From the NCBI RefSeq assembly GCF_008386495.1, contig NZ_VTHJ01000042.1, positions 1 through 64,000 of the forward strand: DNA of 64,000 nt, in the 5' to 3' direction. Below the pieces are notes generated by a model that was not told where the DNA came from, ran no database searches, and saw only the letters and a program-made list of their open reading frames with translations. Each line of letters begins with the position of its first letter. The stretch's first letter is position 1. The translations under genes and the position numbers were made by a program. Origin of the DNA: Streptomyces tailanensis (GTDB lineage Bacteria; Actinomycetota; Actinomycetes; Streptomycetales; Streptomycetaceae). Of the stretch, positions 32,500-41,700 are shown one piece after another.

Positions 32500-34713
32500 G
32501 TGCCCACCACCCCCCTCTACCGCACCCCCACCGCCCCCCTCCCCACCCGCGTCGCCGACCTCCTCTCCCGTATGACCCTCCGTGAGAAAGTCGGCCAGCT
32601 CAACCAGCGCATGTACGGCTGGGACGCCTACCGGCGCACCCCCGACGGCGGGTTCGAGCTCACCGAGGCCCTCTACGCCGAGACCGAGCGCTTCGCCGGG
32701 CTCGGGGCGCTGTACGGGCTGATGCGGGCCGATGCCTGGTCCGGTGTCGAGTACGGCACCGGACCCGATGCCGCGAGCAGTGCCGGACTCGCCGACATGG
32801 TGCAGCGGCATGTCGTCGAGCGCAGCCGGCTCGGCATTCCGGCACTGTTCGTCGAGGAGGTTCCGCACGGGCACATGGCACTCGACGGCACGGTTCTCCC
32901 CGTCAATCTGGCCGTCGGAGCCACCTGGGATCCCGACCTCTACGAGCGGGCCGCGGCCGACGCCGCCGCCGAACTCCGCGCCCGCGGTGGCCATGTGGCG
33001 CTCGTCTCCGCGCTGGACATCGTCAGGGACCCGCGCTGGGGCCGTACGGAGGAGTGCTTCGGTGAGGATCCGTACCTCGCGGGACGGCTCACCGAGGCGC
33101 TGGTCAGGGGGATGCAAGGGGAAGGGGAGCGGTTCGCCGCCGACAAGGCCGCCGTCGTCCTCAAGCACTTCGCCGGGCAGGGCGCCACCGTCGGCGGCCG
33201 CAACTCCGCCGAGTCCGAACTCGGCCCGCGCGAACTGCACGAGATCCATCTCCCCGCCGCCCGCGCCGGGTTCCGTGCCGGGGCCGCCGCCGTCATGGCC
33301 GCGTACAACGAGGTCGACGGACTGCCCTGCTCCGGCAATCGCGCCTTGCTCACGGGGCTCCTGCGCGACAGTTGGGGGTTCGAGGGGCTGGTGATGGCCG
33401 ACGGTCTCGCCGTGGACCGGCTGGCACGTATCACTGGCGACAAGGTCTCCGCCGGCGCCCTCGCTCTCAACTCCGGTGTCGATCTGAGCCTGTGGGACGA
33501 AGGCTTCACCCATCTGGAGGAGGCGGTCGAGCGGGGGCTGGTGAGCGAGGAGGCGCTCGATGCCGCGGTCGGACGGGTGCTGCGGCTCAAGTTCCGCCTC
33601 GGGCTGTTCGAGGAGCACAGTTCGGTGACATCGCCGCCATCGGGCTACGGCCGAGAGGTGAGCACCGCCCTCGCCCGAGCCGCCGTCACCCTCCTCCGCG
33701 ACGACGGCGGCATCCTGCCCATCCCGGCGACCGTCTCCCGTATCGCCGTCCTCGGTCCGCAAGCCGCCACCGTCGCCCACCAGTCGGGTGACTACACCGC
33801 CCCGCAGCGCCCCGGCACCGGCGCGAGCGTGCTCGACGGGCTGCGGCGGCTCGCCCCGCCAGGCACCGAGATCCGCCACGTCCGGGGCTGCGCCCTCACC
33901 GGCGGCGACCTCTCCGGCATCCCCGAGGCGGTCGCCGAGGTCGCCGCCTCCGACCTGGCCGTGCTGGTACTGGGCGGCAGCAGCGCCCGTACACCCGACA
34001 CGGAGTTCGACGCCAACGGGGCCGCGCTCACGGCCGTGTCCGAGATGACCTGCGGCGAGGGCGTCGACCTGGCCGGGCTGCGGCTCGGTGCCGCCCAGTA
34101 CGCCCTCCTGGACGCCGCCGTGGCGACGGGCACGCCGACGGCGGTCGTCCTGGTCCAGGGCCGCCCGCACGTCGTCCCCGACCGGGAGGCCGCACTACTC
34201 ACCGCCTGGTATCCGGGGCCGTGGGGCGGCGACGCGATAGCCGAGGTGCTGCTGGGGCTCGCGGAGCCGACCGGACGGCTTCCGGTCTCCGTGCCGCGCT
34301 CCGTGGCCCAACTCCCTATCTACTACAACCACAAGGACACCGAGTACGGCGGCTACGTGGACGAGAGCGCCGAGCCCCTCTACTCCTTCGGGCACGGGCT
34401 GTCGTACACGAGCTTCGAGTACGGCACGCCACGCCTGTCCGGACGTACCGTCGAGGTCGACGTCACCAACACCGGGAAACGACACGGGCGTACGGTCATC
34501 CAGGTGTATCTCCGCCGACTGCTCACCTCCGCATGGCCGCGCACCCTCGAACTGGCCGCGTTCGAGGGTGTCGGCCTCGCGCCGGGCGAGCGCCGCACGG
34601 TCTGCCTGGCGTTCGAAGTGCCCCTCGGGGTGAGCACCGCCGAGATCCGTGTCGCCGAGTCGTCCCGGGCGGCGCTCACCGCCGTACCCGTCGTCCTGGA
34701 CCTCAGAGCTTGA
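32500..34713 (+). CDS. GH3 family beta-glycosidase
   Basis: 737 residues from GTG 32500 (AAGGAC 10 nt upstream). Three-part GH3 layout: N-terminal barrel with RDPRWGRTEECFGEDPYL and KHFAGQGA, the nucleophile in LVMADGLAV; an alpha/beta sandwich with LAVLVLGGSS and SEMTCGEGVDLAGLRL; and a C-terminal fibronectin-III-like domain (YSFGHGLSYTSFEY onwards). No signal peptide, so it acts on imported oligosaccharides. The GH3 type with these motifs covers beta-glucosidases, beta-xylosidases and some hexosaminidases, so specificity cannot be told. Its stop overlaps the convergent permease gene by 11 bp. Confidence 0.88.
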   Translation: MPTTPLYRTPTAPLPTRVADLLSRMTLREKVGQLNQRMYGWDAYRRTPDGGFELTEALYAETERFAGLGALYGLMRADAWSGVEYGTGPDAASSAGLADMVQRHVVERSRLGIPALFVEEVPHGHMALDGTVLPVNLAVGATWDPDLYERAAADAAAELRARGGHVALVSALDIVRDPRWGRTEECFGEDPYLAGRLTEALVRGMQGEGERFAADKAAVVLKHFAGQGATVGGRNSAESELGPRELHEIHLPAARAGFRAGAAAVMAAYNEVDGLPCSGNRALLTGLLRDSWGFEGLVMADGLAVDRLARITGDKVSAGALALNSGVDLSLWDEGFTHLEEAVERGLVSEEALDAAVGRVLRLKFRLGLFEEHSSVTSPPSGYGREVSTALARAAVTLLRDDGGILPIPATVSRIAVLGPQAATVAHQSGDYTAPQRPGTGASVLDGLRRLAPPGTEIRHVRGCALTGGDLSGIPEAVAEVAASDLAVLVLGGSSARTPDTEFDANGAALTAVSEMTCGEGVDLAGLRLGAAQYALLDAAVATGTPTAVVLVQGRPHVVPDREAALLTAWYPGPWGGDAIAEVLLGLAEPTGRLPVSVPRSVAQLPIYYNHKDTEYGGYVDESAEPLYSFGHGLSYTSFEYGTPRLSGRTVEVDVTNTGKRHGRTVIQVYLRRLLTSAWPRTLELAAFEGVGLAPGERRTVCLAFEVPLGVSTAEIRVAESSRAALTAVPVVLDLRA

Positions 34714-35578
34714 CGGCCCCTGACGAGACGCCCTTGTAGAACCACCGCTGCGTGATCACGAACAGGACCAGTACCGGGATCACGGAGATCACCGAGCCCG
34801 CCATCACCAGCCGCTGGTCGTAGCCGAAGGACGAGGACTGCAGGCGGGCGAGGCCCAGTGTCAGCGTGAAGTGGTCCTCGGTGCGCAGCACGATCAGCGG
34901 CCACAGGAAGTCGTCCCAGGCGCTGATAAAGGTGTTGATCGTGACGACGAGGATGGCTCCCCACGCGGACGGCAGATACAGATAGCGGAATCTCTTCCAC
35001 TCGCCCGCGCCGTCCAGCATCGCCGCGTCCTCGATCTCGCGCGGGACGGCGAGGAACGCGGCCCGCATGATGAGGACGTTGATGGCGGCGACGAAGCCGG
35101 GCAGCCAGACACCGGCCAGGTTGTCGACCAGGCCCAGGTCGCGGATGCTCAGGAACAGCGACACCATGATCGACTCGAAGGGGAACATCATGGACGCCAT
35201 CAGCAGCACCCACACCAGCTTCCGGCCCCGCCAGGAGGGCTTGGAGAGCATGTAGCCGGCGAGGGTGGAGAAGAGCAGCTGGCTGCCGACCGACAGAACG
35301 ACGACGATCGTGCTGTTGCGGATGTACGTCCACACCGGGACCTGGTCGAACACCTGCCGGTAGGCGTTCAGGGTCGGCTCCCGGGGGATCAGTGAGGCCC
35401 TCGCGCCGAACACGTCCTCGCCGACGCCCTTCAGGGACGACAGCAGCTGCCAGACGAGCGGGCCGATGGTGATGCCGAGGATGAACAGCAACAGCAGGTA
35501 GCGCACGATGAGTTCGCGGGGGCGGCCGTAGTCGCGCCAGCGGGGCACGAACCGGCGTTTGGCGACAGCCGTCGTCAT
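34703..35578 (-). CDS. CUT1 sugar ABC transporter permease (MalG type)
   Basis: 291 residues, six predicted membrane helices. The EAA loop reads REIEDAAMLDGAGEWKRFRY, followed by LPSAWGAILVVTINTF. C-terminal WFYKGVSSGAVKL is the usual MalG-like ending. The ATG overlaps the stop of the first permease (ATGA). No ATPase gene is present, so it must use the shared MsiK-like ATPase encoded elsewhere, as most Streptomyces CUT1 systems do. Confidence 0.92.
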   Translation of the reverse strand: MTTAVAKRRFVPRWRDYGRPRELIVRYLLLLFILGITIGPLVWQLLSSLKGVGEDVFGARASLIPREPTLNAYRQVFDQVPVWTYIRNSTIVVVLSVGSQLLFSTLAGYMLSKPSWRGRKLVWVLLMASMMFPFESIMVSLFLSIRDLGLVDNLAGVWLPGFVAAINVLIMRAAFLAVPREIEDAAMLDGAGEWKRFRYLYLPSAWGAILVVTINTFISAWDDFLWPLIVLRTEDHFTLTLGLARLQSSSFGYDQRLVMAGSVISVIPVLVLFVITQRWFYKGVSSGAVKL

Positions 35579-36591
35579 GCCTCGTCCTCCTTCGTCAGCC
35601 GCTGTGCGAGCAGCGTGAGGCCCAGGGTGAGTACGAAGAGGGCGACGCTGACCGCCGAGCCGTAGCCGGCGTTGCCGGTGAGCGGGTCGAGGGCGACGTC
35701 CCGGATGTAGAAGGGGAGGGTGCGGTCGGCGCCGCCGGGGCCGCCGGTGGCACCGCCGAGCATGTAGATCTCGGTGAAGACGCGGAGCGAACCGATGCCG
35801 GTGAGGGTGCCGACCAACAGCATCGACGTACGTACGCCGGGCATGGTGACGTGCCAGAAGCGGCGAATCGCGCCCGCGCCGTCCACCGCGGCCGCCTCGT
35901 GCAGCTCCTTCGGGACGTTTCCGAGCGCGGCCAGGTAGAAGATCATGTACCAGCCGAGGCCCTTCCACAGCGTCAGGCCCATCGCGGAGAACAGGATCAG
36001 CCAGGAGTCGGAGAGGAAGGGGATGGCCTCGCGGATGATGTGGGCCTTCTGCAGCCACGTGTTGACCAGGCCCTGGTCGCTCAGCAGCCACTGCCAGCTC
36101 AGGCCCACGACAACGCTGGAGGCGAGGACCGGCGTGTAGAAGGCGGAGCGGAAGAAGCCGATGCCGGGGAGGTTCTTCTCCACCAGTACGGCCAGCACCA
36201 GCGGCAGCAGCACCATCAGCGGGACCACGATCAGCGCGTACAGCACGCTGTTGCGGGTGGCGAGCCAGAAGTCGGAGTCGCCCAGCAACCGTGTGTAGTT
36301 GTCCAGGCCCACGAAGGACGCGGCACCGCCGAGCGGTTTGGCGTCGGTGAAGGACAGCAGCAGCGTGTTGAGGAACGGGTAGACGCCGAAGACGGTGACG
36401 CCGATGATCGCCGGTGCCATCCACAGCCAGGGCAGCCACCAGCGGCGGTAGAGCGCGGCGCCGCCCGCGTCGGCGGTGGGTCCGGGCTTGATGGCCCGGA
36501 GCAGGCGGCGCCGGCCGTTCGGTTCCCCGGGGCGGGGGCCGCGGGGAACCGCGACCCCCGATTCCTTGGTGGGGGAGGAGAGGGTGGTCAT
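35575..36591 (-). CDS. CUT1 sugar ABC transporter permease (MalF type)
   Basis: 338 residues. A cytosolic N-terminus of about 50 residues precedes six membrane helices (first: LPWLWMAPAIIGVTVFGVYP). The EAA motif is HEAAAVDGAGAIRRFWHVTM. It ends in TKEDEA and overlaps the second permease by 4 nt. Its start lies 3 bp after the binding-protein stop. It partners the MalG-type permease. Confidence 0.92.
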   Translation of the reverse strand: MTTLSSPTKESGVAVPRGPRPGEPNGRRRLLRAIKPGPTADAGGAALYRRWWLPWLWMAPAIIGVTVFGVYPFLNTLLLSFTDAKPLGGAASFVGLDNYTRLLGDSDFWLATRNSVLYALIVVPLMVLLPLVLAVLVEKNLPGIGFFRSAFYTPVLASSVVVGLSWQWLLSDQGLVNTWLQKAHIIREAIPFLSDSWLILFSAMGLTLWKGLGWYMIFYLAALGNVPKELHEAAAVDGAGAIRRFWHVTMPGVRTSMLLVGTLTGIGSLRVFTEIYMLGGATGGPGGADRTLPFYIRDVALDPLTGNAGYGSAVSVALFVLTLGLTLLAQRLTKEDEA

Positions 36592-36593
36592 GC

Positions 36594-37967
36594 TCAGCTG
36601 CCCTGCTCGATCAGCTCGTTGGCCTTCTTCTGGGCCTCGTCGAGGGCGTCCTGGGCGCTCTTCTTGCCCTGCATGGCCAACTGGATCTGGGCCGAGATGG
36701 CGTTCAACCCCCCAGGTGTGAGGGCGATTTCGTCGGCCGTGGCGGTCTTGCGGTCACTGGCCACGATCTTGCGGGCCTCGGCGAAGGGATCACTGCCCTC
36801 GACCGACTGGAAGAACGGGTCGTTCAGGGACTCCGTGGTGGAGGGAAAGATGACCACGTTCGGGTCCTTCGCCCACTCCAGCTGGTTCTCGGCGTTGGTC
36901 AGGAACTGTGCGAAGGACAGCGCGGTCGTGGCGTTCTTGCTGGTGGAGGCGACACCGATGTACTGCGGGGCGCCGACGGTGTGGCCCAGGTCGTCCAGCA
37001 TGAAGCGGGCGACACCCGTCTCCTTGTAGACGCTCGGGTTGTTCTGCTGGATGAAGCGCAGGAAGTTGGGGTTCGTCGGGCCGTAGACCAGCTTGCCCTG
37101 GCCGTAGACGTTGGCCGGGTCCTGGGTGGAGGAGAGCGAGTCCCTGGGCATGCCCCCGGCCTTGTAGAGCTTCGTCATGGCCTCGACCCACTGCACGGTC
37201 TTCGGGTCGTCGGCGAAGGTGAACTTCTTGCCGTCGGCGGACAGGATCTGGATGTTCATCTGCTGCCAGTCGGCCGGGATGCGATGCTGCGGGTTGGCGA
37301 GGAACGCGTAGTACTCGCCGTCCGAGGCCTCGGCTATCTTCTGGGCGTCCTCGAACAGACCGAGCACGGTCGTCGGAGGTTTGGCCGGATCCAGGCCCGC
37401 CTTCTTCATCAGCTCGGTGTTGAAGGTCTGCACGATTCCGCCGGAGTACCAGGGCAGCACACTGTGCACCTCGGTGCCGTCGGCCTCGGCGTACGTGCTC
37501 GACTTCCACATCGCCGGAGTGAACGGCTTCCCCGAGTCCGGGGCCTTCTCGTCCAGATTGAGCAGATAACCGCTCTTGGTCAGCGCGATCGCCGTGTTGA
37601 CGTTGATGTTCACCACGTCCGGCAACGTGCAGCCCTGCGCGTCCGCGACCAGCCGCTGGGTGAACGTGGCGTCGCCCGGGTCGTCGACCCACTTGACGTT
37701 TGTGTCGGGGTGAGCCTTCTCGAAGGCCTCGATGACACCGTCGAAGTAGCCGCTGAAGTCCTTCTTCAAGTTGGTGGTCTGGAAGGTGATGCTGCCCTTC
37801 ACCTCGCCGGTGAGCTCGCCGGACCCGACGTTGCCCTTGTCCACCTCGCAGCCGCCCGCCGTGGCGGAACCGTCGTCGGACCCGCCGCCGGACAGGCCAC
37901 AGCCGGCGGCCGTCAGCGACAGAACGACGAGACAGGCCAGGGAGCCGGACAGTCTTCTCACACACAT
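36594..37967 (-). CDS. CUT1 sugar-binding lipoprotein
   Basis: 457 residues. Signal peptide with lipobox TAAGC (Cys near residue 23), then a Gly/Ser-rich linker and a solute-binding protein family 1 fold (ITFQTTNLKKDFSGYFDGVI, DVVNINVNTAIALTKSGYLL, ENQLEWAKDPNVVIFPST). The ATG 37967 has AGGAGG 7 nt upstream. It is first in the transporter operon, read from a region with the shared operator motif. The bound sugar is inferred to be a mannose/GlcNAc oligosaccharide from the neighbours. Confidence 0.92.
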   Translation of the reverse strand: MCVRRLSGSLACLVVLSLTAAGCGLSGGGSDDGSATAGGCEVDKGNVGSGELTGEVKGSITFQTTNLKKDFSGYFDGVIEAFEKAHPDTNVKWVDDPGDATFTQRLVADAQGCTLPDVVNINVNTAIALTKSGYLLNLDEKAPDSGKPFTPAMWKSSTYAEADGTEVHSVLPWYSGGIVQTFNTELMKKAGLDPAKPPTTVLGLFEDAQKIAEASDGEYYAFLANPQHRIPADWQQMNIQILSADGKKFTFADDPKTVQWVEAMTKLYKAGGMPRDSLSSTQDPANVYGQGKLVYGPTNPNFLRFIQQNNPSVYKETGVARFMLDDLGHTVGAPQYIGVASTSKNATTALSFAQFLTNAENQLEWAKDPNVVIFPSTTESLNDPFFQSVEGSDPFAEARKIVASDRKTATADEIALTPGGLNAISAQIQLAMQGKKSAQDALDEAQKKANELIEQGS

Positions 37968-37991
37968 GGGGTGTCCTCCTGCGACCAGTTG

Positions 37992-38005
37992 TTGGATCAA
38001 ATCAC
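37992..38005 (-). promoter_or_regulatory. Candidate RpiR operator before the transporter operon
   Basis: GTGATTTGATCCAA on the minus strand, 25 bp upstream of the binding-protein ATG. It shares the TTGAWYCA core with the other sites. Confidence 0.5.
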
Positions 38006-38115
38006 CAACTTGGACTCCGAATGATGAAAAGGTGGACCAGAATTCATCGGAGGTCAATGGGTCTTCGTGTTGCGTTTGGGTTCCGTATGCGAGACCGCGA
38101 CATGGGACATGCGGC

Positions 38116-38742
38116 TCAGTGCCGGTGCTCGTGGTCCGGATGCGTCGGATCGCCGGGGTGCTCGTGCCCATGGGCGTACACGACGTCGGCGCGAGCGGCG
38201 TCCAGCCAGTCGAAGAAGGCCCGACGGCCCATTCCCCGCCGCAACTCCCGCGCCACGTCGCCCCGCACCCGCTCGTACGGCAGGAAGTCGTCCGGCACCG
38301 CCCCGCCGTAGGGGTCGACACCGCGTCGTAGCGCGTCCTGGGTGAGACAACGGTCGAGGTTGCGCTCGTAGTAGTCCCGCACGGCGTCCTCCGGGACCCG
38401 CTGTTCGGCCTCCAGTGCCGCCAGCAGGGTGCGCGCGGCCGGGGAGTGCGCGAGCGCGACGGCGACGATGCTGCCGAGATCGGCGACATCGGTCCCCGCC
38501 ACGTCGAGCACCCGCGCCGGGGACACCTCCTCCGGCGGCGCCAGCCCCCGCTCCGCACAGGCCCGCCGAGCCAGTTCATCGACGACCACGACCTGTGTCG
38601 CCCACCGCCTGCGCTGCCGCTCGGCCCGCGCGAACGCATCCGGCCGCGTCTCCCGGTCCCGCGCCGGTACGGCGTCCAGCACGGCGTCGACGCGTTTCCT
38701 CGGGAGGGCCTCACCGGCTACGACGGCGGCGTACTCGCTCAT
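38116..38742 (-). CDS. Small SurA/parvulin N-terminal-like protein, coupled to GH38
   Basis: 208 residues, mostly helical. VPEDAVRDYYERNLDRC resembles the helical chaperone segment of SurA/parvulin-type prolyl isomerases, but no isomerase domain and no signal peptide are seen. The tail is His-rich (HGHEHPGDPTHPDHEHRH) and could bind metal. Its ATG overlaps the stop of the GH38 gene (ATGA), so it is made together with the mannosidase. A folding or metal-delivery helper for the zinc-dependent GH38 enzyme is an attractive but unproven idea. Confidence 0.6.
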   Translation of the reverse strand: MSEYAAVVAGEALPRKRVDAVLDAVPARDRETRPDAFARAERQRRRWATQVVVVDELARRACAERGLAPPEEVSPARVLDVAGTDVADLGSIVAVALAHSPAARTLLAALEAEQRVPEDAVRDYYERNLDRCLTQDALRRGVDPYGGAVPDDFLPYERVRGDVARELRRGMGRRAFFDWLDAARADVVYAHGHEHPGDPTHPDHEHRH

Positions 38743-41700
38743 GGCGTCACCTCCAGCACGACCGCCTCGGTGTAGGCCACACAGGCGTGCCAACCCACCT
38801 TCGCCATCAGCCAGTACGACCCCGGCGGCACCGCCGAGCCGTCCACCTCCAGCGCGCACTCCAGCGACTCCCCGGCCGCCACGGTGAACCCCTGGCAGCC
38901 CGGCGCGACCCCGGCCCAGGTGCCCCACGACGACACGGCCCACAGGGTGCCGTCGACGGGCCCCCGGGTGGTGTTCCGCAGCTTCACCAGGACCCGCGTC
39001 CGCTCTCCCCGGCGCACGGAGACCCGCTCCACACCCAGCGAGGTCACCAGGCTCGGCCCGGTGCGCCCGTCCGGTTCGCCCTCCGGCACGGTCCCCGGCA
39101 CATCCAGCGCCACGACGTCCTCGTACGTCTGCCCGCCGTACGTCAGCCGCGCGGCAAGCCGGTGCCGTCCGGGTGCCGCGTCCGGTGGGGGCGTCACCGT
39201 GATGTCGGTGAGGGTGAAGCCGCCGGGGCCGAGAGCGTACGGCAGTTCGGCCGGCTCCGTGGACCAGCCGGGCGGCACGTCCAGCTGGACCGTGCCGGAG
39301 ACGGGCGCGTCGGTCAGCTCCGAGGAGACCCGGACGGTGGCGGTCACGGGCCCGGGGACGGTGAGCGCGGACGGTGAGACGTACACGGCCACCGGCATGT
39401 TGCCGCGCGGCGCGGGTCCGGAGTTGTGCAGCCAGTAGCGGGTGTGGACCGGCTGGGCGGGTTCGTGGGCGGCGATTCCCGGACCATCGGCCGGCCGTGC
39501 GTCCTGCGGGGTGGTCAGCACGGTGGCGACCTCGAAGCCGGTCAGGCCGATGTCCACACCGCCGTCCGGGCTCAGTGCCTCCCCGGGCTTCTCCAGTACG
39601 TCCGCCCGCGCCGCGTCCGCCCAGGCCAGCGGCCCGGTCACCCGCGCCCGCACTGGTCGCCCGTCCACCTCGTGCAGCCGTACGACGACGCCCTCGGCCG
39701 GGTCCACGGGCGCGGACCCACCCCCGGCGAGCGGCGAACCGGCCGGTTTGAGGGCGTCGAGCAGTACGCGTCCCTCGGGCTCCAGCGCCAACAGGGTGGC
39801 CGTGCGCGGCAGTTCGGCGGCTTCCTCGGCGGCGGGGCGCAGCCGGGCGGTGAGCGGATGGTTGAAGGCATGCCCGGCCTGGGGCAGCCGCAGCTCGCGC
39901 CAGTCGCCCTCGCCCGCGACGACGGCGTACTTGAACGTGTGCGACCAGCGCTGGAGTTGGAAGCCCGAGCCGTCGGGGGCGGCGCGGCGCGGCGGGTCGA
40001 CCCAGATGCCGGAGGGCCAGCCGGTGCAGGACCGCATCAGGGACATGTAGAGGTCGCCGGAGGAGGTGACCACGCAGCCGGGCGTGCCCCGGTTGAGGAT
40101 CGCGAAGCCGCGCCCGTCCCAGGCGTCGCCCGGCGGCAGCGCCTCGCCGCCGCCCGCCGCCGTGGCCCGTACGGTCGCGTCGCCGAGGTCGGCGATGAGC
40201 GCGTCGACGGCCTTGGCGTCGTCCTCGGGGCCGGCGCCCGCGACCACCAGCAGCGGCAGCCGTTCGAGGTCGCGCAGATCGGCGCCCGGCACCCACTCCT
40301 CGCGCAGACTCGCGCGGGGCGCTACCCACACCGCCGCGACACCGTCCTCGGCCAGTTGCCGACGCAGTTCGCGTGCCGCTGCCGGGTCCCAGCCGAGGGC
40401 CTCGGCGACCACTGGGTTGCGGTCTGGGCCGCCGACGGCGATCCGGATGTCGGGCAGGTTGGAGTCGACCTCCAGGTCGCCGTAGCGCGGACCGCCCGCG
40501 ATGGTCGATGTCGCCGTGACACCGGCCCGCACCAGGGCGGCGGCGAGGGGCGTGCCCAGCTCACCGGCGGCGTCCCAGTCGGCGTGGATCAGCTCGGCGA
40601 CTCCGATCGACCGGTGGCCGAGGAGCCGGCCGGTGTCGTCGTGCACGGCGACCCGGGCCGTGGAGCCCAGCCCGAACCAGGTGTTGGCCGGGTTGTCGAG
40701 CGTCCACGGGAACCGCTCGCTGTCCACCTCCACGAACCCGAAACCGCGCCCGATCACCGCGTCGGCCACCTCGTGCACCGGCAGCCCGCCGCGCACGTCC
40801 GACGGCCAGCGCACCCGGATCAGCCGGTCGGCGCCGTCGTACCCGTCGATGGTCGTGGATACGTCGAGCCGGTCGACGCCCGCCCACAGCGTCAGCCGCT
40901 GGGTGTAGGTGAACAGCCCCAGATCGGCGCGGACGGTGATACGGGAGCCGGCGGGGGAGTACTCGACATCGATGTCAGCGGTGACGTCCCGGCTGCGGGC
41001 GGCCGTCGTGCCGGTCGGCGTGAGGTGCCAGGGTCCCTCGCCGAAGCGGGGGTGGCGCGGATACTCCTCCTGCACGACGAGTTCATTGCCGATGTCCCCG
41101 GCGCGCAGCAGCTCCCGGCCGCCCTCGGCGAGGGCGCGCAGGCTGCTGACGCCGCCGCCGCGCGCGGGGTCGACGGTGACCTCGTAGTACTCGTTGCGGA
41201 TCGTGGTGCTCTCGCCCGGCGCCCACTCGGGCACCGGACCCTCGGCCAGGGAGAGGGCTTTGAGGCCCATACCGGGTACGTCCGGGACCACTACCTTCAG
41301 CTCGCCGTCCTCGCGTACGGCGGGCAGGGGCAGTCCGGTGAGATCGAGTGGGACGAGCCCGGGGTCGTCGACCGTGAGCACGTCCCGCCGCTGCCAGGTC
41401 GCGGAGTTGAACACGACCAGGTCGGGCGCACCGCCGGGCAGTGGGGCGACCCGGCGGGCGAGGGCGTCGGTGGCGTCGGCGTGCACGGTGCGGGCCAGGT
41501 CGTACAACTCCCGCCAGCCGGTGAGCAGATCGATGTAGACCTGGTCCGACTCCGAGCCGGTGATGGCATCGTGGTGGGCGCCGTAGATCAGCTGCCGCCA
41601 GGCCTTGTCCAGGGCCGCGTCGGGATAGGGATGCCCGGTGGTGAGGGAGGCGAGGGTCGCCCAGGCCTCGGCGTCGGCGAGCAGCGTCTCGCCGTACCGC

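Noticed and set aside
38031..38048. DasR-type (dre) operator before the transporter operon
   Set aside because: GGTGGACCAGAATTC matches only a few positions of the dre consensus and lacks its palindrome.
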